Assembly (NCBI GenBank): GCA_024867545.1 | Contig: JANFNE010000012.1 | Coordinates: 186,001 to 250,000 of the forward strand | Reading direction: 5' to 3' | Origin: Phytopythium helicoides | Taxonomy: Eukaryota; Oomycota; Peronosporomycetes; Pythiales; Pythiaceae | Length of the DNA stretch: 64,000 nt | Shown here: positions 30,344 to 43,071 of the stretch, one piece after another | Layout: every line of letters starts with the position of its first letter | Position numbering within the stretch: the stretch's first letter is position 1 | Notes under the pieces: model-generated | The model's input: the letters and a program-made list of their open reading frames with translations, nothing else | Told to the model about the DNA's origin: nothing | Database searches by the model: none | Program-made: the position numbers and the translations under genes

Positions 30344-31594
30344 ATGGGGAAGGCGCGCGGCGTGTCGATGCCGTCGCTCGAGCTCTCGGGCAATGAGCGA
30401 GCGTCCATGCAAGAGCTCGCGCACAACCTGCTCGTGCACAACATGGACCAGTACTCGCAGATGCCCGTCACCAAGGACGGATACGCAGACTCTCGGGTCT
30501 GGGCGATGCTCATGAAGCGTGAGGGCATCCGTGTCTACAAGGAGGCACCAACGCGCAAGGGAAGCAAAGGGCAGCCACCGTCAATGTTGCTGCTTGGCAC
30601 CGTGCAAGGTAACCTCGAGGACCTCATGTTTGCGGTCGTGGCGCCAACTACCGAACTGATGAAGGCAAGGGCGAAGAGTATCAATGACGGCGTTGAAGAT
30701 TGCAAAGTACTTGCCAAGGTGGGCGAGCCAACGATCGAGGCGCCTTTCCAGACCATGCAAGTTACGTGGCGCTACTACTCGCTCTCGGAACCGCGTGACT
30801 TTGTCTGCGTGGAAGCCACGGGAATGACCTCAGCATCGAACGGAGAACGACTCGGATACCACATCGTGCACTCGGTCGGTTTCGAGCAGCTACCAACGTT
30901 CGGTTCCCGCGGTGTTGAGCGTGCCAACCTGTCCATCTGCTCGTTCTTCCGCCAGAAGTCCCCGACCCACGTCGAGTGCTACTCACGCGGGTACTACGAC
31001 TTCAACACGACCAACGACATGCTCAACTCTATCTCGCTGCACGCGGTCGCGACACAGTGGCTGTCGACTGCCAAGCTAGTTGAGAGTGCTCAGATGCGAA
31101 AGTTAGCTCGACTGGTTGAGAACAACCCGGCATACATCGACAGCAGTGACAGCGACAATGGCAGTGGCAGCAACTCGGGCTCCAGCACGAGCAGTGGAAA
31201 CACCACTGCAGGCAGCTACAGCCAGTACAGCGGATACGGTCGGTCGCAGGCGGACTCGATGGACTCCATGTCGTCTTCGGGCTCTATGATGCTCCCAGCC
31301 CCTCCTATTGTGAGCCTCAAGCCGCTCGCGCAGCGATGCAAGATCTGTGGCAAGAATTTCCGCTTCCTCGGTGCCAAGCGAAAGACTTGCAAGGGTTGCA
31401 ACGAGTGCATCTGTACCAAGTGCTCGAGCAGCCAGGAGATGGTGCTATTTTCAAAGCGCAAGGAAGACGCCATCCTCAAGAAGAAGACGTTTTGCTCGCT
31501 GTGTGTCAACGAAGCTGCGCGCAGCGATTCCGCCCTGCTGCTCAAGAACGATATTCTTCTGGCCACAGACCACCGAGATGTCGGGTGGCAGTGA
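30344..31594 (+). CDS. START plus FYVE-like zinc-finger protein 8, 416 aa
   Basis: Starts MGKARGVSMPSLELSG. START domain about 40-250 (ELMKARAKSINDGVEDCKVL, RDFVCVEATGMTS, GERLGYHIVHSVGFEQLPTF). A long Ser/Gly/Tyr-rich linker (about 262-325) is the least conserved part. The zinc finger (about 332-385: CKIC, CKGC, CTKC, FCSLC) lacks the basic VKK segment seen in most copies, having SSSQEM instead. The start is secure, since upstream sequence has no in-frame ATG with family likeness. Confidence 0.85.
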   Translation: MGKARGVSMPSLELSGNERASMQELAHNLLVHNMDQYSQMPVTKDGYADSRVWAMLMKREGIRVYKEAPTRKGSKGQPPSMLLLGTVQGNLEDLMFAVVAPTTELMKARAKSINDGVEDCKVLAKVGEPTIEAPFQTMQVTWRYYSLSEPRDFVCVEATGMTSASNGERLGYHIVHSVGFEQLPTFGSRGVERANLSICSFFRQKSPTHVECYSRGYYDFNTTNDMLNSISLHAVATQWLSTAKLVESAQMRKLARLVENNPAYIDSSDSDNGSGSNSGSSTSSGNTTAGSYSQYSGYGRSQADSMDSMSSSGSMMLPAPPIVSLKPLAQRCKICGKNFRFLGAKRKTCKGCNECICTKCSSSQEMVLFSKRKEDAILKKKTFCSLCVNEAARSDSALLLKNDILLATDHRDVGWQ

Positions 31595-32921
31595 GCTCTG
31601 CGGGATAAGGAGCAAGTCATTCGAGAAGGAGAGGGGGTACTCTAGTATAAACCGTCTGGTCGAGGGTCGGAGCTCGCCATGTTGCTTGTGAGTGATGCAT
31701 GCATGTAACAGAGAGAATGGAGGAGATCCCTACTGGTGTCAACCAGTACACAATCACTACTACACCAATTGAATTAGGCGTCGCACGCTTTGAAACGAAT
31801 CATACATGAACACACCCAAATAAACTGAGCTCGCCACGCCATGCCACGCCGCGCCAAGTCGGGACCCACTGCAGCCATCATCTAACAGCGCTAGTCGCCT
31901 TCAGACGCTCCATCGAGCCGCCCCGTTGTCCCACAGCCATGACACCAAAGATCGTGAACGAAAGCAGCTGGTTCATTGACCCACGTGGTCGCTGAACCTC
32001 CGTGAGGACTGTCTGCACCGGGAGAGGAACCGAGCTTTTAGCTTCGCGGGGCTCGTTCCACCGTCCGCACACCTTGCGCTCCAGTGGAGGCGAAATGTTG
32101 AACGCCGGCTTGACACATACCACCCAGGGTCAAAGGCGCTTCAACGCGTCTACTTTTATACTTCTGTACCCAAAATGAAGCGTATAGTATCACTTCGAGT
32201 CAGATATTTATACGAAGTTAAGAGTATATTTATACGTAATCAGCCTGGTCGTTATGCAGATGTCCAGCGCGGAGCTGACTTACACCCGACTCCGACCCGC
32301 TCGGCGCCTAAGTGGTCGCCGTCGGCGCGTCCACTTCGTCGCCTTGCGCCTCTGGCTGCTTGTCTCGCGCTTCGGAGTGCGTATCAGCGCTGCTGCAAGC
32401 GTCGACAGCGTGCAGTGTGAGGGGCTTCGGTCCGTACCGTAGTGTGCGAGCAGCTCCGTCCGCGAATAAGACTGCGTGGGTCTACGCTCGGCGCCACACT
32501 CCGGATGCATCCAGCAGGCTGTCGACGTGCTGCTGCAGCTACTAGACCGCTGCATTTCGCATCCGTCCCGCCATCTTTTGGTGCGAGACGCCTGCCCGTC
32601 GCTCGTGTCAAGCTGGACGCGTCGCCTGTCGAGTCACTTTTGCATTCGCCCGTTACGGCGCGTCGCTCGGTGGCTCCGCTTCAAGAGCCGCTAGGCGTCT
32701 GCTAGCTGCCTCTCACCGCCACCGCAAGGTCCAGGCGTGCCAAAGTTTCCAGATATCATTTCCGCTCTCGCCTCACAGAACATCATCGGTGTGGCTTGCC
32801 AGAGCACGAGCTGATTGCCGGCTCCTCATCTCCGCGCGACTCACGCGCGTGCGTATCTGGACTGCTAGCTGCTCGACTAGCGTAGCTGACGGCGTCTTGA
32901 GCGCCGCTGCCATTCCGGAGA
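31595..32921. other. Gap between START genes 8 and 9
   Basis: No supported gene. An AT-rich patch at about 32150-32245 carries a repeated TTTATAC motif (near 32155, 32207 and 32229). The remainder is GC-rich without coding signature. Confidence 0.35.
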
Positions 32922-34193
32922 ATGCCCAAGCCCGCCATGCTGCGGCAAGCACTGCCTCGGCTGGACCTGTCCAGTACGGACATCAAGACGCTCGGAGACC
33001 TCGCCGGCAGCCTTGTGCAGCACAACCTCTCGCAGCGAGACTCGCTGCTCGTCAACAAGGACGGCAAGCCTGACACGCGCGTATGGCGAGAACTCCAGAA
33101 GAAGGAGGGGGTTCGCGTCTACCGCGAGCAGCACCCAGGCGCGTCGCACCAGGTCTCGGGCTCGAGCGCCTTCATTAGCACCACCGGCGCGCTCTCGTGC
33201 GCCAACAACATGAACGACAACAGCAACACCAAGCTTCCGTCGTTGCTGTTAGTAGGCACCATCGCCGGCTCGCTCAATGACATCATGTACGCTGTGGCGT
33301 CTCCTTGTAGCTCGGTGCTGCGGGTCAAGTCACGCTTCATCCAGGACGGCGTCGTGGACAGCAAGGTGTTGTGCCGACTTGCCGAGCCCGTCGTTGAGGA
33401 CCCGTTCCTCACCCTAGGCATCACGTGGCGCCACTACACCGTTTCCGAGCCGCGAGACTTTACGTGCGTCGACGCCACGGGCATCCTCGAGGACCTGCCG
33501 GGTCGCGTGGCCAACGAGCGCATCGGGTACCACCTCGTGCACTCGCTCGACTTTGACAACCTGCCTGACTTCCGTGCGTTCGGCGTCGAGCGCGCCAACA
33601 TGTCGGTCTGCGCGTTCTTCCGGCAGCGAGACTCGTCGGCTGTCGAGGTGTACGCGCGCGGCTTCTTCGACTTCCACTCAAGCAACGACATGCTCAACAA
33701 CGTGGCGCTCCACGTGCTCTCGACCCAGTGGCTGTCGTATGCGCGCCTCATGGAGCTCGCGCACATGAGGAAAATGCTTTGGTACATGAAGGAGCACACC
33801 GGTCGCGACTCGTTCTCGAGCAGCTCGCACTCGACGTCCACGGGCAACTCGAACTCGACCATGGCTGCTCGTGGTCGCGGCGGGTCCTCGCACACGCCCA
33901 TCAAGCTTGCCAACAAGTGCGCCATTTGCTCGCGAGGCTTTGGTGGCATCATGCGCGCCTCGCCCAGAGCCTGCTCGTGCTGCATGCGCACTGTGTGCAA
34001 ACGCTGCTGCGTCAAGCGCAACATGTGTGCCATGTCGTCCCGCGATCGCGAGGTGCACGAGCGTCGCATGAACTTTTGCTCGCAGTGCACCACGGAGGCG
34101 TCCAAGTGCCGTGCCGACCTGGTGGCTCGCGACGAAATGCTCGCGCGCCGCTCCTCCATGTCGTCGACGCGCCAGACCGCGGTCGAGGACTGA
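32922..34193 (+). CDS. START plus FYVE-like zinc-finger protein 9, 423 aa
   Basis: Starts MPKPAMLRQALPRLDLS. START domain about 45-285 with an insertion of about 25 residues (Ser/Asn-rich, SCANNMNDNSN) before LPSLLLVGTI; landmarks SVLRVKSRFIQDGVVDSKVL, RDFTCVDATGILE, NERIGYHLVHSLDFDNLPDF. Zinc finger about 333-388 (CAIC, CSCC, CKRC, FCSQC). Convergent with SHMT, with 301 bases between stops. It is the last copy in the array. Confidence 0.85.
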   Translation: MPKPAMLRQALPRLDLSSTDIKTLGDLAGSLVQHNLSQRDSLLVNKDGKPDTRVWRELQKKEGVRVYREQHPGASHQVSGSSAFISTTGALSCANNMNDNSNTKLPSLLLVGTIAGSLNDIMYAVASPCSSVLRVKSRFIQDGVVDSKVLCRLAEPVVEDPFLTLGITWRHYTVSEPRDFTCVDATGILEDLPGRVANERIGYHLVHSLDFDNLPDFRAFGVERANMSVCAFFRQRDSSAVEVYARGFFDFHSSNDMLNNVALHVLSTQWLSYARLMELAHMRKMLWYMKEHTGRDSFSSSSHSTSTGNSNSTMAARGRGGSSHTPIKLANKCAICSRGFGGIMRASPRACSCCMRTVCKRCCVKRNMCAMSSRDREVHERRMNFCSQCTTEASKCRADLVARDEMLARRSSMSSTRQTAVED

Positions 34194-34494
34194 GTGACGA
34201 GTGTGGAGTAGCAGCAGCAGTAGCTCCATGTAGCGAGGAGTCTGAGGTCAGTGATTATCAATAGTGTTCGATCTGTCCATCCATGGAGTCTCTCGTGACT
34301 GCGTTGGTGGTCTCTTCGAGAATGGAGACACATGGGAACAATCAAAGACATGTGAGTCTATGCAAAAGTGAACGGTGTTGATTTCAGGCTGGGTTTAGAT
34401 GAAGCGCACTTGCTCATCGAACGCAAAAAGAAACACATGGCAGCGCAAACTGTCATGGCGACCGTGGGCAACGAGTGGACCTGAAGTGAGCGCT
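34194..34494. other. Convergent 3' flanks of START gene 9 and SHMT
   Basis: Short spacer between two stop codons. It includes a CAG run near 34210. Nothing else seen. Confidence 0.4.
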
Positions 34495-35968
34495 TTACTC
34501 CTCGATCGTCTTGTTGCGCATGGTGGCCACGTCGAAGCCCGGCATCTCGAACGAGGTGGCGAGCGCGTTCACGTCGCGGCGAAGCTGCTTGACACCCTCG
34601 TGGTTCTCGGCAGCCTTGACGAAGTCGACCAGCTTCTTGCCGCTCGTCGCCTGGATCTCAATGCAGAGCTTCACGGCGCGGTCGAGGAAACCGGCGACCT
34701 TGACGAAGTCGGCCTCCTTGAAGCCACGGCTGGTCAGGGCCGGCGTGCCGACACGGACACCACCGGGGGTGAGCGCGCTGCGGTCGCCAAGCACGGCGTT
34801 CTTGTTGAGCGTGATGCACACCAGGTCGCAGAGCTTCTCGAGCTTGGAGCCCGTGACCTTCTGCGGGCGCAGGTCCCACAGGATCAGGTGGTTGTCGGTG
34901 CCGCCCGTGCACATCGAGTAGCCGGCGTCCGTCAGCGTCTGGGCCAGCACCTTGGCGTTGGCCTTGACCTGCTTGGCGTAGGCCTTGAACTCGGGCGTCT
35001 GCACCTCCTTGAGCTGCGCGGCGATACCGGCGATCTGGTGCTCGTGGGGGCCACCCTGGAGGGCCGGGAAGACGGCGTTGTTGATGCGGGGCTCGAATCC
35101 ACGCTCGTCACGCTTAAAGAAGATCATACCAGCGCGCGGGCCACGCAGACTCTTGTGCGTCGTGGTGGTGACGATGTCGCAGTACTCGAACGGGCTGTTG
35201 TGCTCGCCCGTGACGACGAGGCCCGAGTAGTGGGCCATATCGCACATGAGCAGCGCGCCGTTGTCGTCGGCGATCTTGCGGAAGCGGGCGTAGTCCCAGT
35301 CGCGCGGGTAGGCGCTGCCACCGCAGACGATGAGGGCCGGCTTGAAGAGCGCGGCCTGCTCGGCGAGCGCGTCAAAGTCGATGAGGCCGGTCTCGGGGCT
35401 CACGCGGTAGGGCAGGCTCTCAAAGTAGACCGAGGTCGCGGACACGGCCTTGCGCGTGTTCTCCGCCTTGGAGTACGTGTAGAACCCGTGGGTGAGGTGT
35501 CCTCCACTGGGGAGGTCGAGGCCCATGATGCGGTCGTGCGGGCGCAGCAGCGCCGTGTAGACGGCAAAGTTGGCGGGCGAGCCCGAGTAGGGCTGCACGT
35601 TGACGCCCCACTTGTCCTCGTCGAGGCCGTAGGCCTTGAGCGCGCGCTGCTGGCAGAGGATCTCGATCTTGTCGATGACCTCATTGCCGCCGTAGTAGCG
35701 CGCGTTGGGCAGGCCCTCGGCGTACTTGTTGGTCAGGCACGAGCCGAGGCAGTCCATGACGGCGCGCGACGTGAAGTTCTCGGACGCGATGAGCTCCAGG
35801 CACTTCCACTGGCGGTTCTTCTCGGCCTCGATCAGCTGGAAGATCTCGGGGTCCTGCTCCTCGAGCGTCGCGTTTCCGGACTGCAGCAGCAACACCGCGT
35901 CAGCACACGCAAGAGTTGTGGGCACCAAAACGTTTCGCCACTTCATCTACGGTACGTACGAGCGGCAT
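34495..35968 (-). CDS. SHMT: Serine hydroxymethyltransferase, 464 aa, with a 9-base first coding exon
   Basis: PLP enzyme that converts serine and tetrahydrofolate to glycine and methylene-tetrahydrofolate. Motifs: LIASENFTS near the start, [18 protein letters not shown], and the PLP-lysine motif THKSLRGPR (Lys about 246). Coding exons as I read them: 35968-35960 (ATG CCG CTC), a 79-base intron with GTACGT donor, a CTGAC branch-like site and CTGCAG acceptor (35959-35881), then 35880-34495. This gives an N-terminus [15 protein letters not shown] with no targeting peptide, so a cytosolic form. The alternative is to read through from an ATG inside the intron (35946), which would give an unusual leader, [16 protein letters not shown]. 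Full length for the family. Divergent from CBS. Confidence 0.9.
35881..35959 (-). other. Candidate SHMT intron 1
   Basis: GTACGT donor at 35959, CTGAC branch-like motif about 20 bases before the CTGCAG acceptor ending at 35881. It removes an in-frame ATG and leaves a three-codon first coding exon. Confidence 0.65.
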
Positions 35969-36388
35969 AGTGGATTGGATGGGAGGAGGGCGCTGGAGGG
36001 CGATGGAGGCGGTGGCTTCGTGTCCCGACGGCGGCGGAATGGAAAGTGCGCGACCGGTGCTTCGTCATGGAGCGAGCCGCTCGCCACCAGCCGCTTGCGA
36101 CCGTCACTCCGGTTTCCGCAATCGGTCGGGATGTGGTAAAAGGTAAGAATGCGGTTGTACACAGGTTATGTGTTGATGGAGGCGGATTATTATAGTTATG
36201 TTGGTGTTAAATGGGAGGAGATGGACGGGGTATAGGGAGAAAGAGGTGAGCATTGGCCCCGCCAAGGGCTCGAAGCCACTGGTGGTGCCAGATGGCACCT
36301 GTGAAAGTTGATTCCTATGAACACGTGCGTGTTTGACTGGCACGTGCTGCACGTTCCTCTCGGCGTGTTGGGTGGCCACAAGAAAAAG

Positions 36389-36460
36389 GCCGGGTCGGGC
36401 GAGTCGGGTTTGGATGGCTATATTTTACCCGGACCGTCAGACAGACCCGTTTCCCTTTCG
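36389..36460 (+). repeat. ACCCG-rich direct repeat, left copy
   Basis: Shares its ends with 38161-38237: a GGGTCGGGTTT block, then a short variable section, then an ACAGACCCGTTTCCCTTTC block. GGGTC and GACCC within each copy are inverted relative to each other. Together with the right copy it brackets a decayed transposase. Confidence 0.6.
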
Positions 36461-36563
36461 TCCTAACGGGACTCCCACCCTGTCATCGTACTGGTGCCAT
36501 CAAAAGTGATTGCTACTGGCTTCGACAAAATGCTTCCTCCAAAAGCATTCTTTAGCATAGAGA

Positions 36564-37260
36564 TCACGATTGGCGCATAATTGTCGGAAGTGGGTCTGTT
36601 CTCTTTGAGAGAGGAACGACCATCGCATGAAAATTGTAAAGCTTTGTCTTCAGCGCAAACGACACACGAATAGAGAGGTAAGAGTTAGACTTGTGCATCG
36701 ATTCGTCGACAAGCATCGAAAATCCCCATGCTTTCTGGAGCAAAAGTTGAAGCGCGTACAAACAGAGTGCAAGAGTTTTTCTGACAGACTTGCTGACTTG
36801 GCGATCATTAGGCAGACCAAAAATGTCTGTGTGATACGCGTTACGAAATCTCTTGAACACTCTGGACACCAAAGCAAATGTCTCTGTCGCATGTACAGCC
36901 GAAAGAGTAGTGCCGAATTGCCCCACCCTATCGACGGAAAACTTGGTAAACTTGGTGTCAATGCTAGGAACGAAGACACCAAATTCATCAACTTGTTGGT
37001 CCTGTACGCTTCCACTCTCTGCATCATGTGCATCTGCCAGACTTGCCACTTTCAAAATTCCTTGAGGAATCATTAACTGAAAGCGTTCGCCGTGAGGTAT
37101 GAAGGCATCACGAGCCAAAAGGTAGCTCTGATTCTTGGAATCCGGAAGCAGCTAATAGACATCCCACTCTTCTTTATGCTTAGCTTGGAGATGTTTCTTG
37201 ATTTTCTCCGTGTTATATATTTTGAAAAACTCGGGCTTCTTTGACAGCGATTGACGCCAC
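36564..37260 (-). pseudogene. Decayed zf-BED/hAT-like transposase fragment
   Basis: The upstream end reads FFKIYNTEKIKKHLQAKH, a BED-type zinc-finger tail, then a premature stop, then LARDAFIPHGERFQLMIPQG and, further on, KAWGFSMLVDESMHKSNSYL, the style of oomycete hAT-like transposase catalytic-core starts. The rest of a transposase is missing, so it is non-autonomous or dead. The assignment is from local resemblance only. Confidence 0.5.
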
Positions 37261-38160
37261 TTCATTGTCTTATCTGTGGATGTCGTCGCAGACAAAGGCT
37301 TCTGAGACCGAAGCGTTCGCAAAAACGGCTGTAGGCTTCAGCGACACCTTAGGCGCCTTGAAGCGAACTCAATCCATACTCAAGCTCAAATTCTGGGACA
37401 CACCTGTTCAACAGCAATACCGACAACCACTTGGAATGCTTTCTGGGCTTGGTCAAAGTGTCTCGTGATACCAAACTGCTCAGGACACTGCTCTGTCGTT
37501 GTTGAATATTCCTGGTCGAGTCTCGAGCAGGAATTCAGATGTGTCTGGCACTGTGCACACTCGAGAGCAAGATAATCTGGCAGTTGAGTGCCAGGTGCAA
37601 TGCCTTAAGGAGAAAACCTGGAATGTGCCGGGGAATTTGACTTTAATTGCGATACACCAATACTACTGATTACTACAAACTATATCGTTGATCAAATTGA
37701 TCAACAATAACTTATCGTTTCACGCCATGACATCAATAAACTTCACACTGAGGAGGACTCGCAGTCCCCGCTACACCTCGCAATCCTACCAGCACTAAAT
37801 GAGTCACGTTCGTGCAAAACATTATGTCGCACAATGCTTTTGTACGGCGTCTTCGTTGTCAGAAGGTGGAATCCATGTTCTCGCAAATATAAGCGAGCTC
37901 AGCTGCCGACCACATTTCGTAGCCACTGCTGTGCGGGGGATAATGCTGACTCGGATGCTGGCATCGATAGCGTCGTACTCGATACCGATGAAAGGAATGG
38001 GACATCCTCCACGGCTTCAGCAAACGAGTCGGAAACTTGGCTCGAAGGTGCGATTAGAGTTGGATTTGGAGTTGATACTCTACGCATTTTTATCGCTTGG
38101 ACAAGAGCTGCACCAACTCATGATATCCCAGCAGCAATGCACTCTGCTGAGCGTCAATAG
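37261..38160. other. Remainder of the inserted region upstream of CBS
   Basis: Low-GC sequence between the hAT-like fragment and the right ACCCG-rich repeat. Short frames occur on both strands, none recognisable. It probably belongs to the same decayed insertion. Confidence 0.4.
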
Positions 38161-40009
<1,849 letters not shown>

Positions 40010-40144
40010 GGGCCACTCGACGAAGCAGATTGACACGCAGGAACAACAAACTTCAAGGTGGCGTAACATGCATGTTCTTTCCCGGGTCAGTACGTGTTGC
40101 GATTCCTTTTAGCGCGTCAAGTAAACAAATTCGACACCAAGGCC

Positions 40145-41678
40145 ATGCGGGTGTGGAGCGCGCGGCGGCTCGCGGTGGCGCTCGGCGCGCTCGCGCTGCT
40201 CGGCAAGGGCGCGCGCAAGCTCCGCGTGCTGCTGGCTTCACTGCTGCTTCGTCTGCGGCCGTCGGCGCTGCTCACGAACGGCGGCGGAGCGGAGGCGGGC
40301 GGCGAGTCATGGCGATTGTTCAGCGCGCTGCTGGGCGATCTGCAGCAGCAGCGAGTGGAGCGCGTGCTGCTGGCGGCCGACTACTGCGTGGTGCAGGCCA
40401 AGGACGGCGCGGGCTACAAGTGAGCGAGGGTGTGGATGGCGGGGGTCGTGAGGCGGAGGGCTGACGTGGAGGTGGCGATAGGGTGCTGGTGCCGCCGAGG
40501 ACGGAGAACACGTACATCCTGGACACGCTGGTGCGCGCGGGCGTCGAGTTTGGCTCCATCCCGCCATCGCCCTCGAGGAGACTGGTCCCGCTACTCATGA
40601 CGCTCATCCCGTTCATGTGAGCTACCGTCTGTACTGGCGATTCTGGTGTTGATTGGATGGAGGATCTGACGTTGTGATGCGCTGCTGACAGCTACCTGGG
40701 GCTCACGTACCGAATGCTGCGGGGGATGTTCGGCACGGGCAGTGGGGGCGGCGTGGGGAAGGACGCCACAGGCAAGACGGGGAAGCTCAAGCGCGCGTCG
40801 CCGCTCAACCGCATCTCGTTTAATGACGTCGCGGGTATTGACGCTGCACGGAAGGAGCTGGGTAAGTCAGTGTGCGCATCGCTAGGTCCACGATTGTCTC
40901 CTATCTAACCGCTTGTTTCTCCATTTACAGAGGAGGTCGTGGACTTCCTACGCCACCCGGCGCGATACGAGCGCATTGGCGCCAAGGTTCCCAAGGGCGT
41001 GCTGCTATGTGGACCGTCAGGGACCGGCAAGACGCTGCTGGCACGCGCCGTGGCATCTGAGGCTGGCGTTGCCTTCCTCTTCTGCTCGGCGTCAGACTTT
41101 GTCGAGATGCTCGTTGGTCGCGGTGCCGCGCGCGTGCGTGAGCTATTCACGCAGGCAGCACAGCACCCGCAGTGCATTGTGTTCATCGACGAGATTGACG
41201 CGCTGGCGAAGGCTCGTGGAGGCCTCAACTCGAATGACGAGCGCGAGCAGACCCTCAACCAGCTGCTTACCGAGATGGACGGGTTCGAAGGGAGCGATAG
41301 CAACGGCGTAATCGTCATTGCCGCCACCAACCGTCCAGAAGTACTCGACCCTGCTCTATGCCGCCCTGGTCGCTTCGACCGCCATGTGTACGTCGGTTTG
41401 CCGGACGCGCGAGGCCGCGAAGAGATTCTCGCGTCCACACTCGCGGCGTGCGGCTTGATGAGGATGTGCGGCTAGCCGAAGTGGCAGATGAGTGCGGACA
41501 CTACGGTCAGCGGTCGGGTGCGCAGCTTGCAAGCTTGGTCAACGAAGCTGCACTGCTTGCGGTTCGCCACGGCAGCACGACTGTCAAGCACGCACACCTT
41601 CAACTTGCCATGGCGCGCGCGTACGAGGCACAGGCCAAGAACCTCACGGGCTCGTTCATCGAACTCGACCTGGCGTAG
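40145..41678 (+). CDS. FtsH-like AAA protein lacking the protease domain; one frame break
   Basis: Exons: 40145-40419, 40482-40616, 40692-40861, 40931-41678. The N-terminus has a hydrophobic stretch, and a second hydrophobic segment lies in [15 protein letters not shown], as in FtsH-type proteases with two membrane passes. The AAA module has Walker A GPSGTGKT, Walker [11 protein letters not shown], and second region of homology [20 protein letters not shown]. The frame stops at 41475, while the next frame carries the expected continuation [18 protein letters not shown] and [13 protein letters not shown] to a stop at 41678. A single base missing near 41441-41455 would explain this. No HEAGH zinc-protease motif follows, and the protein ends soon after the AAA small domain. 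If real, it is a non-proteolytic FtsH relative, probably mitochondrial. Confidence 0.65.
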
Positions 41679-41813
41679 ACGAAGAGCTTGCGTGCCGAGA
41701 TGCCGCCGAATACGATGCGCGCGTTGCGAGGTGTTCGACACTAGGCGCCGCCATGGTAAGTGTTGTTACTACGTGTTGAACCCAATCGTTATAAATTGAT
41801 TGCCGATCAAAAC

Positions 41814-42483
41814 TCAAAGCTGCTGGAGGTGCTTGGCCTTGTTAACCTCGACAAGCTGCGTCAGCAACTCGACCTGGCGTTTCTGCATGTCGAGCATCTT
41901 CTCGTTCTGCCTCAAGAGCGCTTGTAGTAGCTCGTCGGTGCGCGTTGTCGTCGCCACAGCACCCTTGGGGACGAACGGCAGATGCAGCAGCCACCAGACG
42001 CTGGCGTTTGTGCCGTCGCCTGTGAGGCCCGTCGAAACTGACAGTGGTGACTGGAAGGCAGCATCGGTGGTCGTGGGGCTTGGTCGCGGGCGGACAGGGC
42101 GAGGAGCAGACGTGACGCCGGACAGGTCGAGGTCGTCCTCCTCCCGGCCGCGCTTGATGCGCACGCGCTCCGAAAAGAGCGAGGGGTGGCGCTCCTTGAA
42201 GCGCTGCAGCCAGCTCATGCTGAGGTTGGGGGCCGTGTTGGTGCCGTTGATCTCGCGCACCTTGTCGCGAGCAAGCTGGAGGATCGTCTCGCTGGTGACG
42301 CGCTGGCCCTGGCGCTCGAGGTTGGCGAGCTGGTCCATGATCTCCTGCTCTGCGTGTGCGTCGAGGATGGGCTTGCGTCCTCGCTTGGACAGCGAGTCTC
42401 CGCCCATGAGCGGGTTGCCGTCAGGGCTGCGTGGGTAGCGGGGCCAGCGGTGTCACGTACGGCGTGGCCGCCATTGGCGGTGC

Positions 42484-42514
<31 letters not shown>

Positions 42515-43071
42515 TGCTGCAACTGCTGCATTTGCTGTAGCTGCTGCATCTGCTGCATCTGCTGCATTTGCTGGGTCTGCACCTGTGGGGCTGGCGCAAT
42601 GTTGCCAACGCCCACGCCGACGTTCAAGGCCGTGTTGGGCGTCGAGTTGGGCGGTATATAGGCGATGGGTAGCTCCGGGTGTCGCTCCTTGAAGCGCCGC
42701 AGCCAGCTGAGCGTGAGGCTGGGCCTCCCACCTCCCTCCCCATGCACCTGCAGCATCTTGTCGTTGGCGAGCTGCAGCACCTGCTCGCTCGTCACGGGCG
42801 CGCCCTGGCTGTGCAGCTGCTGCACATGCTGCAGCAGCTCCATCTCGGCCGCAGGGTCCAGCGCGGGCTTGCGGCCGCGCCTGGCGCCCGCCGCCGCCGC
42901 CGCCGGGTCCAGCTCGCCGTTCTGCGCCTTGCGCATCGCAATGTACTTGCGGATCGTGAGCACGTGCACCGCGGAGGACGCCGCGACCTGCTCGATGCTC
43001 TCGCCGCCGTCCAGCACGCGGCTCACGGCGTCCTCGATCGCCGCCTTGGTGCTGCGGGTCTTGCCACGCAT
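41814..43071 (-). CDS. CENP-B/pogo-type DNA-binding protein with poly-Gln, one frame break
   Basis: From MRGKTRSTKAAIEDAVSRVL (43071) the frame has an N-terminal HTH (DGGESIEQVAASSAVHVLTIRKY) and a CENP-B-type HTH (RRGRKPALDPAAEMELLQHV to LTLSWLRRFKERHPEL). It then has a Met/Gln-rich run coded by a CAG/CTG tract (42480-42570) and stops at 42421. In the next frame, from about 42430, PDGNPLMGGDS leads into a second CENP-B-type HTH (RGRKPILDAHAEQEIMDQLA to LSMSWLQRFKERHPSLF) and a coiled C-terminus (LLQALLRQNEKMLDMQKRQV) to 41814. One base would join them. No DDE catalytic domain is present. Likely a transposase-derived DNA-binding protein kept by the host, or two adjacent fragments. Confidence 0.6.
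42480..42570 (+). repeat. TGC (CAG) microsatellite in the CENP-B-type gene
   Basis: Imperfect trinucleotide tract (CTG/TGC with TGT and AAC interruptions) encoding mixed Gln and Met/Leu on the minus strand. Length change here would keep frame but alter the poly-Gln size. Confidence 0.8.

Noticed and set aside
34399..35970. Plus-strand frame of 523 codons opposite SHMT
   Set aside because: Antisense shadow; repetitive Val/Leu/Glu composition and the minus strand is plainly SHMT.
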